Source: Borrelia turcica IST7 (GTDB lineage: Bacteria; Spirochaetota; Spirochaetia; Borreliales; Borreliaceae). Taken from it: a DNA stretch of 32,782 bases. The DNA is taken from the NCBI RefSeq assembly GCF_003606285.1, contig NZ_CP028886.1:1-32782 (forward strand), in the 5' to 3' direction. The notes beneath the pieces are model-generated. The model was not told the DNA's origin, did no database searches, and saw nothing but the letters and a program-made list of their open reading frames with translations. This document shows positions 25,451-32,782 of the stretch, one piece after another; positions within the stretch are counted from its first letter, which is position 1; each line of letters opens with the position of its first letter. The position numbers were made by a program, and so were the translations under genes.

Positions 25451-26094
25451 TCATAAAGAATCCTTGGAGTTAAGTATTAGTATGTGAGTAGAGTCATCTC
25501 TTATGAATAAGTTATCATTAGCTTTATTAATATGAAGCATAGATATGCCCTTCTTAGCAATTAAAATAATTGTCTTCTGATCTGATCCCTGAGGGTTAAT
25601 AATTTTAAGCAAATCTTGGTTTAATTTACTCTTATCTAGTGTAAAGCTCTCATAAGGCAATATGATAGCATCAGTAATAAAGTCTGTAAGTTTGCTTTTA
25701 AGAAATGCTGATCCTCCATTATCACAAATCTCTCTGTAAGATATCGCTTTCCGCTGTCAGCGAAACTTAGTAAGTAGTTAAACATTCCTAGTTTAACATA
25801 GGGAGGAATTGCACGTCTTAAGTCTTCTAGTGCATATTACTTTTTCTGTTCAGTAAGATGTCTAATGTCAATTGATACATTATCTTTATTACTATAAACT
25901 CTATATTTCCAATTATTTTTGCCAAAAATAGTGTCTAAAATTTCTGTTGTATGAGCTTCTGTACCCATAAGCCATACAAACTTGAGTCCTTCCTGTGTCA
26001 TTCTAAGGCAGCTTTGTTGTTTGTTCTCAAATGTAAAGAATGGAATGTCCCATGCGTAGCTTGTCTTTTTAAATGAATATAATCCTCAGGCTTC
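25451..26094 (-). pseudogene. Decayed phage gene beside the terminase
   Basis: Minus-strand frames give SYAWDIPFFTFENKQQSCLR and on to DIRHLTEQKK, a TAA near 25838, then YALEDLRRAIPPYVKLGMFN, and after a frame change NGGSAFLKSKLTDFITDAII, continuing into an open 69-residue stretch that ends at 25451. These pieces form one former gene of about 210 codons broken by a stop and at least one frameshift. Its position directly upstream of the terminase suggests a phage packaging or structural gene. I cannot name the family. Confidence 0.5.
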
Positions 26095-26295
26095 TTAGAT
26101 CCATAAATGCCAGAAGAACTTATTGTGTGCTTCTTGTGCAATTTTGTATAGTCTATAAAGCTTACTTATTCTAAATTCATAATAATTTTTTGTAACCTCG
26201 TTATGTATATTTTGATTATCAATAAGATTTAAATATTTGGCTCTGTATATCTCAAATTCTGTATTAATTGAGTCTTGATGACTACTACTACTCAT
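26095..26295 (-). pseudogene. Short phage-type fragment upstream of terminase
   Basis: A 66-residue open stretch begins MSSSSHQDSINTEFEIYRAK and is helical and charged, ending FFWHLWI. In tailed phages the small terminase subunit often sits here, but no feature proves this. Another frame reads GIYGSKKPEDYIHLK just past its end, so the gene was probably longer and has been frameshifted. The stretch 26296-26527 shows no gene. Confidence 0.35.
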
Positions 26296-26527
26296 GTTCT
26301 ACTTCTTGCGTTGTCTGATTAATTAGACCCAAAACTTATTGATGGTTTCCAGTAGGAATTAGTATTGCACTTCTGGTTTTTTGTAGGCTCTACTATGTTA
26401 AGATCCTTACCAATAACAAGATACATATCAATAGATGTTATAAGTAGCTCCTAATTTAAGTTTGCTAAAATAAACCTCTAATTCTTGTTTAACGGAAGTT
26501 TCATTAATACTACTGCTGTTTTTCCGA

Positions 26528-26851
26528 ATGCGTATGTTAATTGTTTGTGCAGTAGCCTTTTTACTTCTTAATCTAGTATATGGTGATGATAATGTAAAGG
26601 ATAAGATAAAGTCACTTGAGGATAAACTTATTGCATTTGAGGCTGAGTGTAAGGATAGATTTGATAAGGTAGATAATAAGATAGAAGCAGTAAGAAGTGA
26701 ACTAAGTAGTGAGATAAAGGAAGTAAGGAATGAGCTTAGTAGTAAAATAGACTCAGCGATAAAGCCACTTTATTGGATATTTGGGTTTGTGTCAACATTT
26801 GCTGTTAGTGCAGTAATAGGATTATTTATACATTATCTTAGTAATAAGTGA
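26528..26851 (+). CDS. bdr: Bdr-like protein with replaced N-terminus
   Basis: This 107-residue protein has the Bdr coiled-coil repeat region (KIKSLEDKL, then VDNKIEAVRSELSSEIKEVR) and the C-terminal membrane segment (PLYWIFGFVSTFAVSAVIGL, about residues 80-102). It matches the bdr copy at 30145-30618 from about base 26558 onward. The first ~11 residues (MRMLIVCAVAF) are unrelated to that copy's N-terminus; together with LLLNLVYG they now look like a signal peptide. No ribosome site is obvious. It may be a 5'-truncated copy that is not expressed, or a chimaera with changed topology. Confidence 0.55.
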   Translation: MRMLIVCAVAFLLLNLVYGDDNVKDKIKSLEDKLIAFEAECKDRFDKVDNKIEAVRSELSSEIKEVRNELSSKIDSAIKPLYWIFGFVSTFAVSAVIGLFIHYLSNK

Positions 26852-26869
26852 TATATACATATAAACTCT

Positions 26870-28433
26870 TTAATCTGTAAGTTTAATTTTTTCTTTAATA
26901 AGCACAATATTACGGTTAAGTATGTCAATAATACTTTTATGCCTCTGTTTACTTAAATGAGGGAACTTACTCTTAAGGAAATCAAATTGAAATAAATCAA
27001 GAAGAACAACCTTGGATTTACTAAGTAGTATCTTTTTTAGAAGGAATGTAAGTATTTGTGAGTTTTCTTTAATAGTATCTTTATTCTTAAAGTTGAGTAG
27101 TTGGTTAAGCCTTGCAACTTCATCGGGAATTATTTTGTTTTCTATAGTGTCTTGAGAGTGAAATTGTGTTGTTTCTATTCCTTTAAGCTTAACTTCACTT
27201 TTTTTATCAAGATCAGTGAAGTGATCGAAGAAGTCTTTAACGATAACACCATTAGAAGCAACATTATATTCCCTGTTAGTTAAAACTTTTCTAAATTCAT
27301 ATTTAAGTTCTTTAATGTTGAAAAGCTTACCGTTAGTATTAAAAGAATCAATAGCTATAATCATACACTCTTTAAAGAAATTAAAAGCCGTACCTCTCAT
27401 TATTTTGTGTTGGTTAGTTATTTTAGGGTTAATAGAAGACTTGTAAAGCCAATCATACATTTTTTTGCTTATTTCTAATTTTCTATTTTGTCTAATGTAG
27501 TTGATTTTAAGTTTAATGTCTACTACTAACTACTCTGATAATTATATTAGTAAGCTGGTCTCTCAAATAAGAGGGAGGATAAAAGAAATAAATCCTACCC
27601 ACCCTATGCTTAAATACTTTAAGCTTACTAGAGAAGAGTATGAAGCTATTACTGCAGAGAAGAATAGGAGGGTTAAGGAGCGCAATGCGAATAAAAAATC
27701 TTTTAATAAACGCGAATTTCTTCTCTTAACTGAAGAACTCTTATTGTCACATAGATTTGAACTTCTTTATATGGGGTTACTTCTTGCCTCTGGTAGAAGA
27801 AGTTTAGAAATTATTGCTGGTTCATTTAGTGACTCTCAAGAAAAGGATAGTATCTTATTTCAAGGTCAGCTTAAGACTAGAGACACTAAACGGTTTAATA
27901 CTCCTTACAGTATTCCTTTAACTGTTGACAAGAAACTTTTCCTTAATGCGTATTCTATTTTTACAAACACAACTCAATATAAGGATATAAGAGAGCGTTG
28001 GGAAGATAATGAGCTTAGTGACTCTACTATTAACCTGTTGCTTAAGCGTGAACTTACAAAAATTTTTGACTCCAATTTCCTTTTATCTGATTTTAGAGCT
28101 ATTTATACTACTCTTATCTTAAAGCGTGAAGGCTATTTTAATGATATTCATGGTAGTAAAGAAATATACCCAAGAGTTGCTGAGATTTTAGGACATATTA
28201 ATGATGAGTCGGCTTCACAAAGCTATAGAGATTTTAAACTCACTAATTCAAGCTAGTAGTAGATTTATATTTTGTAGGAATGCTTTTGCACGCCCATTAA
28301 GCCTAAGCTTATAAGTCTTATCGTCAATGATATTGCCAGACAAATATTTATCAATAGATTTAATTTCATCAATAAACTTATTAGTGAAATTATTGTCATT
28401 TGTATTTTGTTCTCTAGCATTGCTATTAGCCAT
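26870..28433 (-). pseudogene. Telomere-resolvase-like gene disrupted by internal inversion
   Basis: This region holds all parts of a second copy of the 521-residue resolvase-like gene (30865-32430), but not collinearly. Bases 28433-28251 (minus) encode residues 1-57 and then stop. Bases 27522-28250 encode residues 58-302 on the plus strand. Bases 27521-26870 (minus) encode the C-terminal ~218 residues. Thus the segment with all catalytic residues has been flipped in place, and about 15 bases were lost at one junction. The flanks and the segment each remain free of stops and over 90% identical to the intact copy, so the event looks recent. The Cse60-like gene that follows the intact copy is missing here. 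Confidence 0.85.
27516..28256 (+). other. Inverted catalytic-core segment, open as a stand-alone frame
   Basis: Because of the inversion, a plus-strand frame starting ATG TCT ACT (27516) runs 246 codons and encodes the core with GRRSLE, QLKTRDTKR, SDFRAIY and LGHINDESASQSYRDF intact. The ATG arises at the junction and has no good ribosome site, so expression is doubtful. Confidence 0.5.
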
Positions 28434-28560
28434 AATAAGCTCCTTATAAAGGTGATATAAACAATTAAATTCTAGTCTAGTTTATTAAATGCACCCTTAA
28501 ACCATTAAATTAGAGAATTAGAGTTAAGTTAATTATATTATTTTAAGAATAAATTAGCAA
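28434..28560 (-). promoter_or_regulatory. Conserved leader of the disrupted resolvase-like copy
   Basis: About 110 bases upstream of this copy match those upstream of the intact copy (32431-32550), including AAGGAG before the ATG and the words CTAGTCTAG and TTAGAGAATTAGAG. The conserved leader probably holds the promoter and operators, but no clear -35/-10 pair stands out. Confidence 0.45.
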
Positions 28561-28629
28561 TAATAACAAAGGATTTAAGGGAGTTAATATTGATTGTAGT
28601 TTAAGTAAGAGATAAGATATTGAAAAAGA

Positions 28630-28659
28630 AACCCACTCTAAATGACAATAGAGTGGGTT
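28630..28659 (-). terminator. Terminator after the repeat lipoprotein
   Basis: An 11-base perfect inverted repeat (AACCCACTCTA / TAGAGTGGGTT) with an 8-base loop lies 16 bases beyond the lipoprotein stop. On the minus strand it is followed by TCTTTTTC. Confidence 0.85.
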
Positions 28660-28675
28660 ATGTTTATTATTTTTT

Positions 28676-29560
28676 CTAATTCTCTAATGGGATATCAACC
28701 CTTATTTGACTGTATGCAGTTATTCTTTGAACTAAATCGTACTTTTCGCTAAGAAGCTTATTGTAAAGTGTTCTTAAAGCTTCAATTCTTTCGTTAACAA
28801 GTGATTCATCGCTTGTGCTCTCTGATAAATCATTTGCTATGTTATTTAAGGCGGTCTTTATTTTTGCATCTATTTCTGTAATACTTGGTGCTTGATCTAT
28901 ATTTTTCAAGATTGCTATATTGTTAAGTATGTCTGATAGATCGTTAACAGTCTTGAGAAGTTTATTTGCAGTCTTAACCTTTTCTTGAGTGGTGGTGCTA
29001 GTATTCTTTGCTGCTTGTACATATTGTCTTATTTCTTCGCTTAGTTGATTTGCTTTCTCATCCAATAAGTAGGTATTAGCTTGATTTATTGGAGTAGTGC
29101 TTACATTTTGATAATTACTTTTAGTGTCAGGTTGATCTGATCCCTGTGTTGTAGAGTCAGGTTGATCTGATCCCTGTGTTGTAGAGCCAGGTTGATTTGA
29201 TCCCTGTGTTGTAGAGCCAGGTTGATTTGATCCCTGTGTTGTAGAGTCAGGTTGATTTGATCCCTGTGTTGTAGAGCCAGGTTGATCTGATCCCTGTGTT
29301 GTAGAGTCAGGTTGATCTGATCCCTGTGTTGTAGAGCCAGGTTGATTTGATCCCTGTGTTGTAGAGCCAGGTTGATCTGATCCCTGTGTTGTAGAGCCAG
29401 GTTGATTTGATCCCTGTGTTGTAGAGCCAGGTTGATCTGATCCCTGTTGTGTAGTGCCAGGTTTACCTGATCCCTGTTGTGTAGTGTCAGGTTTACCTGA
29501 TCCCTGTGGATCGCAAGACAGGAATAATATAAAAATTAAAAATATAATGATTCTATTCAT
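28676..29560 (-). CDS. Lipoprotein with decapeptide repeat stalk
   Basis: This 294-residue protein starts at an ATG with AGGAGG 6 bases upstream. The signal is short (MNRIIIFLIFILFLSC), giving a lipidated Cys16. Residues ~18-140 are tandem 10-residue units of the form GS(D/N)QP(G/D)STTQ, a flexible, Gly/Pro/Thr-rich stalk. The last ~145 residues form a helical domain (EKANQLSEEIRQYVQAAKNT onward). The layout suggests a surface lipoprotein that holds a helical head away from the membrane. The helical part recalls other Borrelia lipoproteins but I cannot name the family. It has a near-consensus promoter and a strong terminator, so it is probably expressed alone. Confidence 0.85.
   Translation of the reverse strand: MNRIIIFLIFILFLSCDPQGSGKPDTTQQGSGKPGTTQQGSDQPGSTTQGSNQPGSTTQGSDQPGSTTQGSNQPGSTTQGSDQPDSTTQGSDQPGSTTQGSNQPDSTTQGSNQPGSTTQGSNQPGSTTQGSDQPDSTTQGSDQPDTKSNYQNVSTTPINQANTYLLDEKANQLSEEIRQYVQAAKNTSTTTQEKVKTANKLLKTVNDLSDILNNIAILKNIDQAPSITEIDAKIKTALNNIANDLSESTSDESLVNERIEALRTLYNKLLSEKYDLVQRITAYSQIRVDIPLEN
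29131..29490. repeat. Twelve tandem 30-base repeats
   Basis: Period is exactly 30 bases with units such as GTTGATCTGATCCCTGTGTT plus GTAGAG(C/T)CAG. Changes between units are few and mostly at two positions (T/C at GAT(C/T)TGA and C/T before CAG), switching Asp/Asn and Gly/Asp. The two units nearest the gene's 5' end are more diverged. Confidence 0.95.
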
Positions 29561-29583
29561 TTAATGCCTCCTAAATTAGAATC

Positions 29584-29612
29584 ATTATAATATAATTATG
29601 TTTTTATAACAA
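29584..29612 (-). promoter_or_regulatory. Promoter of the repeat lipoprotein
   Basis: TTGTTA (29607-29612, minus strand) is 17 bases from a perfect TATAAT (29584-29589), about 23 bases upstream of the ATG. Confidence 0.7.
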
Positions 29613-29650
29613 TTCCTAAATGTTTCAATTTTAAATGGTATATTTCATCT

Positions 29651-29720
29651 TAGAGTCAATAAACTTATTAGTGAAATTATTAATGTTTGTATTTACCTCT
29701 ATAATAGCGATACTAGCCAT
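29651..29720 (-). pseudogene. 5' scrap of a third resolvase-like copy
   Basis: From an ATG at 29720, with AGGGA upstream, the minus strand reads MASIAI..., then NTNINNFTNKFID, matching the NTNDNNFTNKFID start of the resolvase-like protein before diverging and stopping. It is a leftover of a third copy. Confidence 0.65.
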
Positions 29721-30144
29721 ATTGAATCCCTGTGTTTAATATTGTTGAATGTTATAAATTTGCCTTAAATAATAAAGTTAACATCAAAACCATTTATTTG
29801 AAGGAATAGAGACAGATATATTATATATTTAGGTATTAATTATCAATAGAAATAAAGGAAATAATAAATACAAGTTACAAATTCAAAATAAGAATAGTAA
29901 TACAAGAGTAAAGGAATGAAACGTAAATAGATATTAATTGAGTTTATAAAGGGATTATACACAAGATATTCATAATAGGCAAGCAAGATTAAGAACAATA
30001 ATAAACACAAAGTGAAGTAAATTTACTAATTATTAATAAATATAAAGGTATTAAAAATATAATAATAATACTAGTTGTAAATGAAAAGTTATTTGAATAA
30101 GTAATTAAAAAGTGTAGTTTGATATAATTGAGTGAGGACAGGAA
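29721..30144. other. AT-rich intergenic stretch
   Basis: About 420 bases without a gene or strong hairpin; the final ~20 bases carry the AGGA ribosome site of the bdr copy that follows. Confidence 0.5.
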
Positions 30145-30618
30145 ATGAATAATTTAGCATATAAACAAATGCCAGAATATAAATATGTAAAGCAGGCATT
30201 TATTGAAAAGGGATTTGAAGAGGATATAATAGAATCTTTTTTACTTCTTAATCTAGTATATGGTGATGATAATGTAAAGGACAAGATAAAGTCACTTGAG
30301 GATAAACTTATTGCATTTGAGGCTGAGTGTAAGGGTAGATTTGATAATGTAGATAATAAGATAGCAGAAGTAAGAAGTGAGATAAAGACAGTAAGAAGTG
30401 AACTAAGTAGTGAAATAAAGGAAGTAAGGACTAAGCTTAACGGTAGGATAGATAAACTAGATACTAAGATAGAAGCAGTGAAAAATGAGCTTAAGAGTGA
30501 GCTAAGTAGTAAAATAGACTCAGCGATATAGCCACTTTATTGGATATTTGGGTTTGTGTCAACATTTGCTGTAAGTGCAGTAATAGGATTATTTATACAT
30601 TATCTTAGTAATAAGTGA
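30145..30618 (+). pseudogene. bdr: bdr copy with premature stop before the membrane segment
   Basis: The frame begins MNNLAYKQMPEYKYVKQAFI, the usual Bdr N-terminus, and runs through a coiled-coil repeat region to residue 128, where TAG (30529-30531) replaces the AAG Lys found in the other copy. Downstream the same frame continues without other changes (PLYWIFGFVSTFAVSAVIGL, then LSNK) to TGA at 30616-30618. One base change therefore removes the membrane anchor, leaving a 128-residue soluble product. It could be a pseudogene, a soluble form, or an error in the assembly. AGGA precedes the ATG by about 8 bases. Confidence 0.8.
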
Positions 30619-30643
30619 TATATTTAATATGTTCACAATATTT

Positions 30644-30675
30644 ATAGAGATAAGACTCAAAGGTCTTATCTCTAT
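30644..30675. terminator. Bidirectional terminator between convergent genes
   Basis: A 13-base perfect inverted repeat (ATAGAGATAAGAC / GTCTTATCTCTAT) with a 6-base loop lies between bdr and the minus-strand Cse60-like gene, overlapping the stop of the latter. Confidence 0.75.
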
Positions 30676-30854
30676 TTGAAAAGAATTAAAGCATAATGAG
30701 ATTCTGTAGCATAAATATTACCAGATAGAGCAGAAATAGCATACTTTATATTAATAACTTCTCTACCCTCCTCTTCAAGTTTTTCTATTATGTTGTTAAT
30801 AGCGTTAGCTAAATCATTTGGGTTATTAAAACCCCCAGTAGCAGTGACTCTCAT
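30672..30854 (-). CDS. Small Cse60-like protein
   Basis: I start this at the ATG at 30854 (60 residues), which has AAAGGA 6 bases upstream; the longer frame overlaps the resolvase-like gene. The pattern of an initial beta strand, Asn/Leu-rich helix (LANAINNIIEKLEEEGREVI), IKYA strand and a closing SHYALILF strand resembles the small Cse60/DUF2758 family first named in Bacillus and also found in phages; its role is unknown. It begins 10 bases after the resolvase-like stop and should be co-transcribed with it. The second module copy has lost this gene. Confidence 0.6.
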   Translation of the reverse strand: MRVTATGGFNNPNDLANAINNIIEKLEEEGREVINIKYAISALSGNIYATESHYALILFK

Positions 30855-30864
30855 ATAAAATCCT

Positions 30865-32430
30865 TTAATCTGTAAGTTTAATTTTCTCTTTAATAAGCAC
30901 AATATTACGGTTAAGTATGTCAATAATGCTTTTATGCCTCTGTTTACTTAAATTAGGGAACTTACTCTTAAGGAAATCAAATTGAAATAAATCAAGAAGA
31001 ACAACCTTGGATTTACTAAGTAGTATCTTTTTTAGAAGGAATGTAAGTATTTGTGAGTTTTCTTTAATAGTATCTTTATTCTTAAAGTTGAGTAGTTGGT
31101 TAAGCCTTGCAACTTCATCGGGAATTATTTTGTTTTCTATGGTGTCTTGAGAGTGAAATTGTGTTGTTTCTATTCCTTTAAGCTTAACTTCACTTTTTTT
31201 ATCAAGACCAGTGAAGTGATCGAAGAAGTCTTTAACGATAACACCATTAGAAGCAACATTATATCCCTTGCTAGATAAAACTTTTCTAAATTCATATTTA
31301 AGTTCTTTAATGTTGAAAAGCTTACCGTTGGTATTAAAAGAATCAATAGCTATAATCATGCACTCTTTAAAGAAATTAAAAGCCGTACCTCTCATTATTT
31401 TGTGTTGGTTAGTTATTTTAGAATTAATAGAAGATTTGTAAAGCCAATCATACATTTTTTTGCTTATTTCTAATTTTCTATTTTGTCTAATGTAGTTAAT
31501 TTTAAGTTTAATGTCTGCAATAGAAGGTGAATTAGTGAGTTTGAAATCTCTATAGCTTTGTGCAGCCGACTCATCATCAATGTGACCTAAAATCTCGGCA
31601 ACTCTTGGATATATTTCTTTACTCCCATGAGTATCATCAAAATAGCCTTCACGCTTTAAGATAAGAGTAGTATAAATAGATCTAAAATCAGATACAAGGA
31701 AGTTGGAGTCAAAAATTTTTGTAAGTTCACGCTTAAGCAACAGGTTAATAGTAGAGTCACTAAGCTCATTATCTTCCCAACGCTCTCTTATATCCTTATA
31801 TTGAGTTGTGTTTGAAAAAATAGAATAGGCTGTAAGGAAAAGTTTCTTATCAACAGTTAAAGGAATACTGTAAGGAGTATTAAACCGTTTAGCATCTCTA
31901 GTCTTAAGTTGTCCTTGAAATAAGATAGAGTCCTTTTCTTGAGAGTCACTAAAAGAACCAGCAATAATTTCTAAACTTCTTCTACCAGAGGCAAGAAGTA
32001 ACCCCATATAAAGAAGTTCAAATCTATGTGACAATAAGAGTTCTTCAGTTAAGAGAAGAAATTCGCGTTTATTAAAAGATTTTTTATTCGCATTACGCTC
32101 CTTAACCCTCCTATTCTTCTCTGCAGTAATAGCTTCATACTCTTCTCTAGTAAGCTTAAAGTATTTAAGCATAGGGTGAGTAGGATTTATTTCTTTTATT
32201 CTACCTCTTATTTGAGTAACAAGCTTGCTAATATAATTATCAGAGTAGTTAGTAGTAGATTTAATATTTTGTAGGAATGCTTTTGCACGCCCATTAAGCC
32301 TAAGCTTATAAGTCTTATCGTCAATGATATCTTCAGACAAGTATTTATCAAGAGATTTAATTTCATCAATAAACTTATTAGTGAAATTATTGTCATTTGT
32401 ATTTTGTTCTCTAGTATTGCTGTTAGCCAT
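30865..32430 (-). CDS. Telomere-resolvase-like tyrosine recombinase
   Basis: This 521-residue protein, with AAGGAG 7 bases before the ATG, has the core of protelomerases/telomere resolvases, which cut replicated palindromic ends and reseal them as hairpins. LLYMGLLLASGRRSLEII (Arg151) parallels FYGVLMAIGRRPVEVM of Borrelia ResT. The other catalytic residues are Lys176 (QLKTRD), Arg250 (SDFRSIY), His283 (ILGHIDDE) and nucleophile Tyr293 (QSYRDF). Spacings (25, 99, 132 and 142 from Arg151) approximate ResT's R199, K224, R296, H324 and Y335. It is longer than ResT (about 449), with a ~228-residue C-terminal extension rich in Lys. A phage integrase is the alternative, but the GRR core favours a resolvase. 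It adjoins the right plasmid end. Confidence 0.8.
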   Translation of the reverse strand: MANSNTREQNTNDNNFTNKFIDEIKSLDKYLSEDIIDDKTYKLRLNGRAKAFLQNIKSTTNYSDNYISKLVTQIRGRIKEINPTHPMLKYFKLTREEYEAITAEKNRRVKERNANKKSFNKREFLLLTEELLLSHRFELLYMGLLLASGRRSLEIIAGSFSDSQEKDSILFQGQLKTRDAKRFNTPYSIPLTVDKKLFLTAYSIFSNTTQYKDIRERWEDNELSDSTINLLLKRELTKIFDSNFLVSDFRSIYTTLILKREGYFDDTHGSKEIYPRVAEILGHIDDESAAQSYRDFKLTNSPSIADIKLKINYIRQNRKLEISKKMYDWLYKSSINSKITNQHKIMRGTAFNFFKECMIIAIDSFNTNGKLFNIKELKYEFRKVLSSKGYNVASNGVIVKDFFDHFTGLDKKSEVKLKGIETTQFHSQDTIENKIIPDEVARLNQLLNFKNKDTIKENSQILTFLLKKILLSKSKVVLLDLFQFDFLKSKFPNLSKQRHKSIIDILNRNIVLIKEKIKLTD

Positions 32431-32550
32431 AATAAAGCTCCTTATAAAAGTGATATAAATAATTAAATTCTAGTCTAGTTTATTAAATGCACCCTTAAAC
32501 CATTAAATTAGAGAATTAGAGTTAAGTTTATTATATTATTTTAAGAATAA
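32431..32550 (-). promoter_or_regulatory. Conserved leader of the resolvase-like gene
   Basis: This stretch is nearly the same as 28434-28555 ahead of the disrupted copy. It holds the ribosome site and repeated words (CTAGTCTAG; TTAGAGAATTAGAG). Its conservation between copies is expected from duplication, so it is only weak evidence for control sites. Confidence 0.45.
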
Positions 32551-32662
32551 AATGTAAATAGATATAAAGGTTATTTAGTAAATAAATAAAATTTAAATAA
32601 AAATATAAAAGAATATGGAATAAAGAAATAATGTTAATTAAGGATTTAAGTATGGGATATAT

Positions 32663-32782
32663 AAGAAAATAGTAGTAACATAAATAGAGAAGTAAAAGTA
32701 TAATAAGTAAAAAGGTAGTTATAGACTATACTTAATAATAATTATAAAGTAATTAAAGAAATAATAAACATTATAGTTAACT
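32663..32782. repeat. Right terminal inverted repeat / probable telomere end
   Basis: Read inward from the end, this strand carries ATGTTTATT at bases 12-20, TTATTAAGTAT at 45-55 and a CTTATTATACTTTTACTT block near 80-100. All three occur in the same order at the left end. The final bases read TATAGTTAACT. It fits a Borrelia linear plasmid end. Confidence 0.6.

Noticed and set aside
25221..25454. 77-residue minus-strand frame upstream of the terminase as a gene
   Set aside because: Its end overlaps the terminase remnant in another frame; it is better read as part of the frameshifted phage region.
27516..28256. Plus-strand frame as an independent recombinase gene
   Set aside because: It is exactly residues 58-302 of the neighbouring gene in flipped orientation, its ATG arises at the junction, and no ribosome site is evident.
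29131..29490. Regular 30-base repeats as a CRISPR array
   Set aside because: There are no unique spacers; the units are contiguous and encode an in-frame decapeptide in a lipoprotein.

Overview
This window looks like a complete, or nearly complete, linear plasmid of about 32.8 kb from a Borrelia species. It most resembles the relapsing-fever or B. miyamotoi type, but the species cannot be fixed from sequence alone. The grounds are: very AT-rich DNA, Bdr repeat proteins, PF57/62-type plasmid replication proteins (Borrelia_orfA family), a plasmid-borne nicotinamidase (pncA), BBE02/BBH09-like restriction-modification giants, spirochaetal lipoproteins, and a telomere-resolvase-like recombinase. 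The first and last ~120 bases are related in inverted orientation, and the 9-mer ATGTTTATT begins exactly 12 bases from each end. Both telomeres are therefore probably present.

Layout. 0.2-3.7 kb: a four-gene minus-strand operon of three unrecognised proteins (one a four-helix membrane protein with a long coiled coil) ending in a bdr gene. 3.7-4.2 kb: a non-coding segment with a 40-base perfect palindrome and a direct repeat. 4.2-8.5 kb: a minus-strand operon headed by replication protein 1, then four small related acidic proteins, a Dam-type adenine methylase and a basic repeat protein. 8.8-10.6 kb: pncA and an alanine-rich lipoprotein. 10.7-12.0 kb: replication protein 2, whose C-terminal half nearly matches protein 1 while the N-terminal half differs. 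12.3-14.4 kb: an unknown small gene, a 32-base palindrome, and the only long plus-strand gene outside the bdr copies (possibly capsid-like). 14.7-24.7 kb: two large type IIG restriction-modification proteins separated by about 3 kb of decayed genes (a MupG/DUF871 remnant, an unknown remnant and a third replication-protein remnant). 24.8-26.3 kb: remnants of phage packaging genes, including a terminase large subunit. 26.5-32.6 kb: two copies of a bdr plus resolvase-like module around a repeat-rich lipoprotein.

Working picture. The plasmid seems to be a composite of several replicons: two intact replication proteins plus one dead one, no recognisable ParA (PF32), PF49 or PF50 gene, and a decayed prophage. 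It carries cargo that could favour retention: NAD salvage (pncA), two restriction-modification enzymes and surface lipoproteins. The most striking element is the 521-residue protein at the right end. It has the full catalytic set of telomere resolvases (Arg, Lys, Arg, His, Tyr) at spacings close to those of chromosomal-type ResT. A second copy of its gene has had just the catalytic-core segment inverted in place, and a third copy survives only as a 5' scrap. The two replication genes share an RNA design: a stem-loop abutting the ribosome binding site, with different stem sequences, as expected of replicons that avoid interfering with each other.
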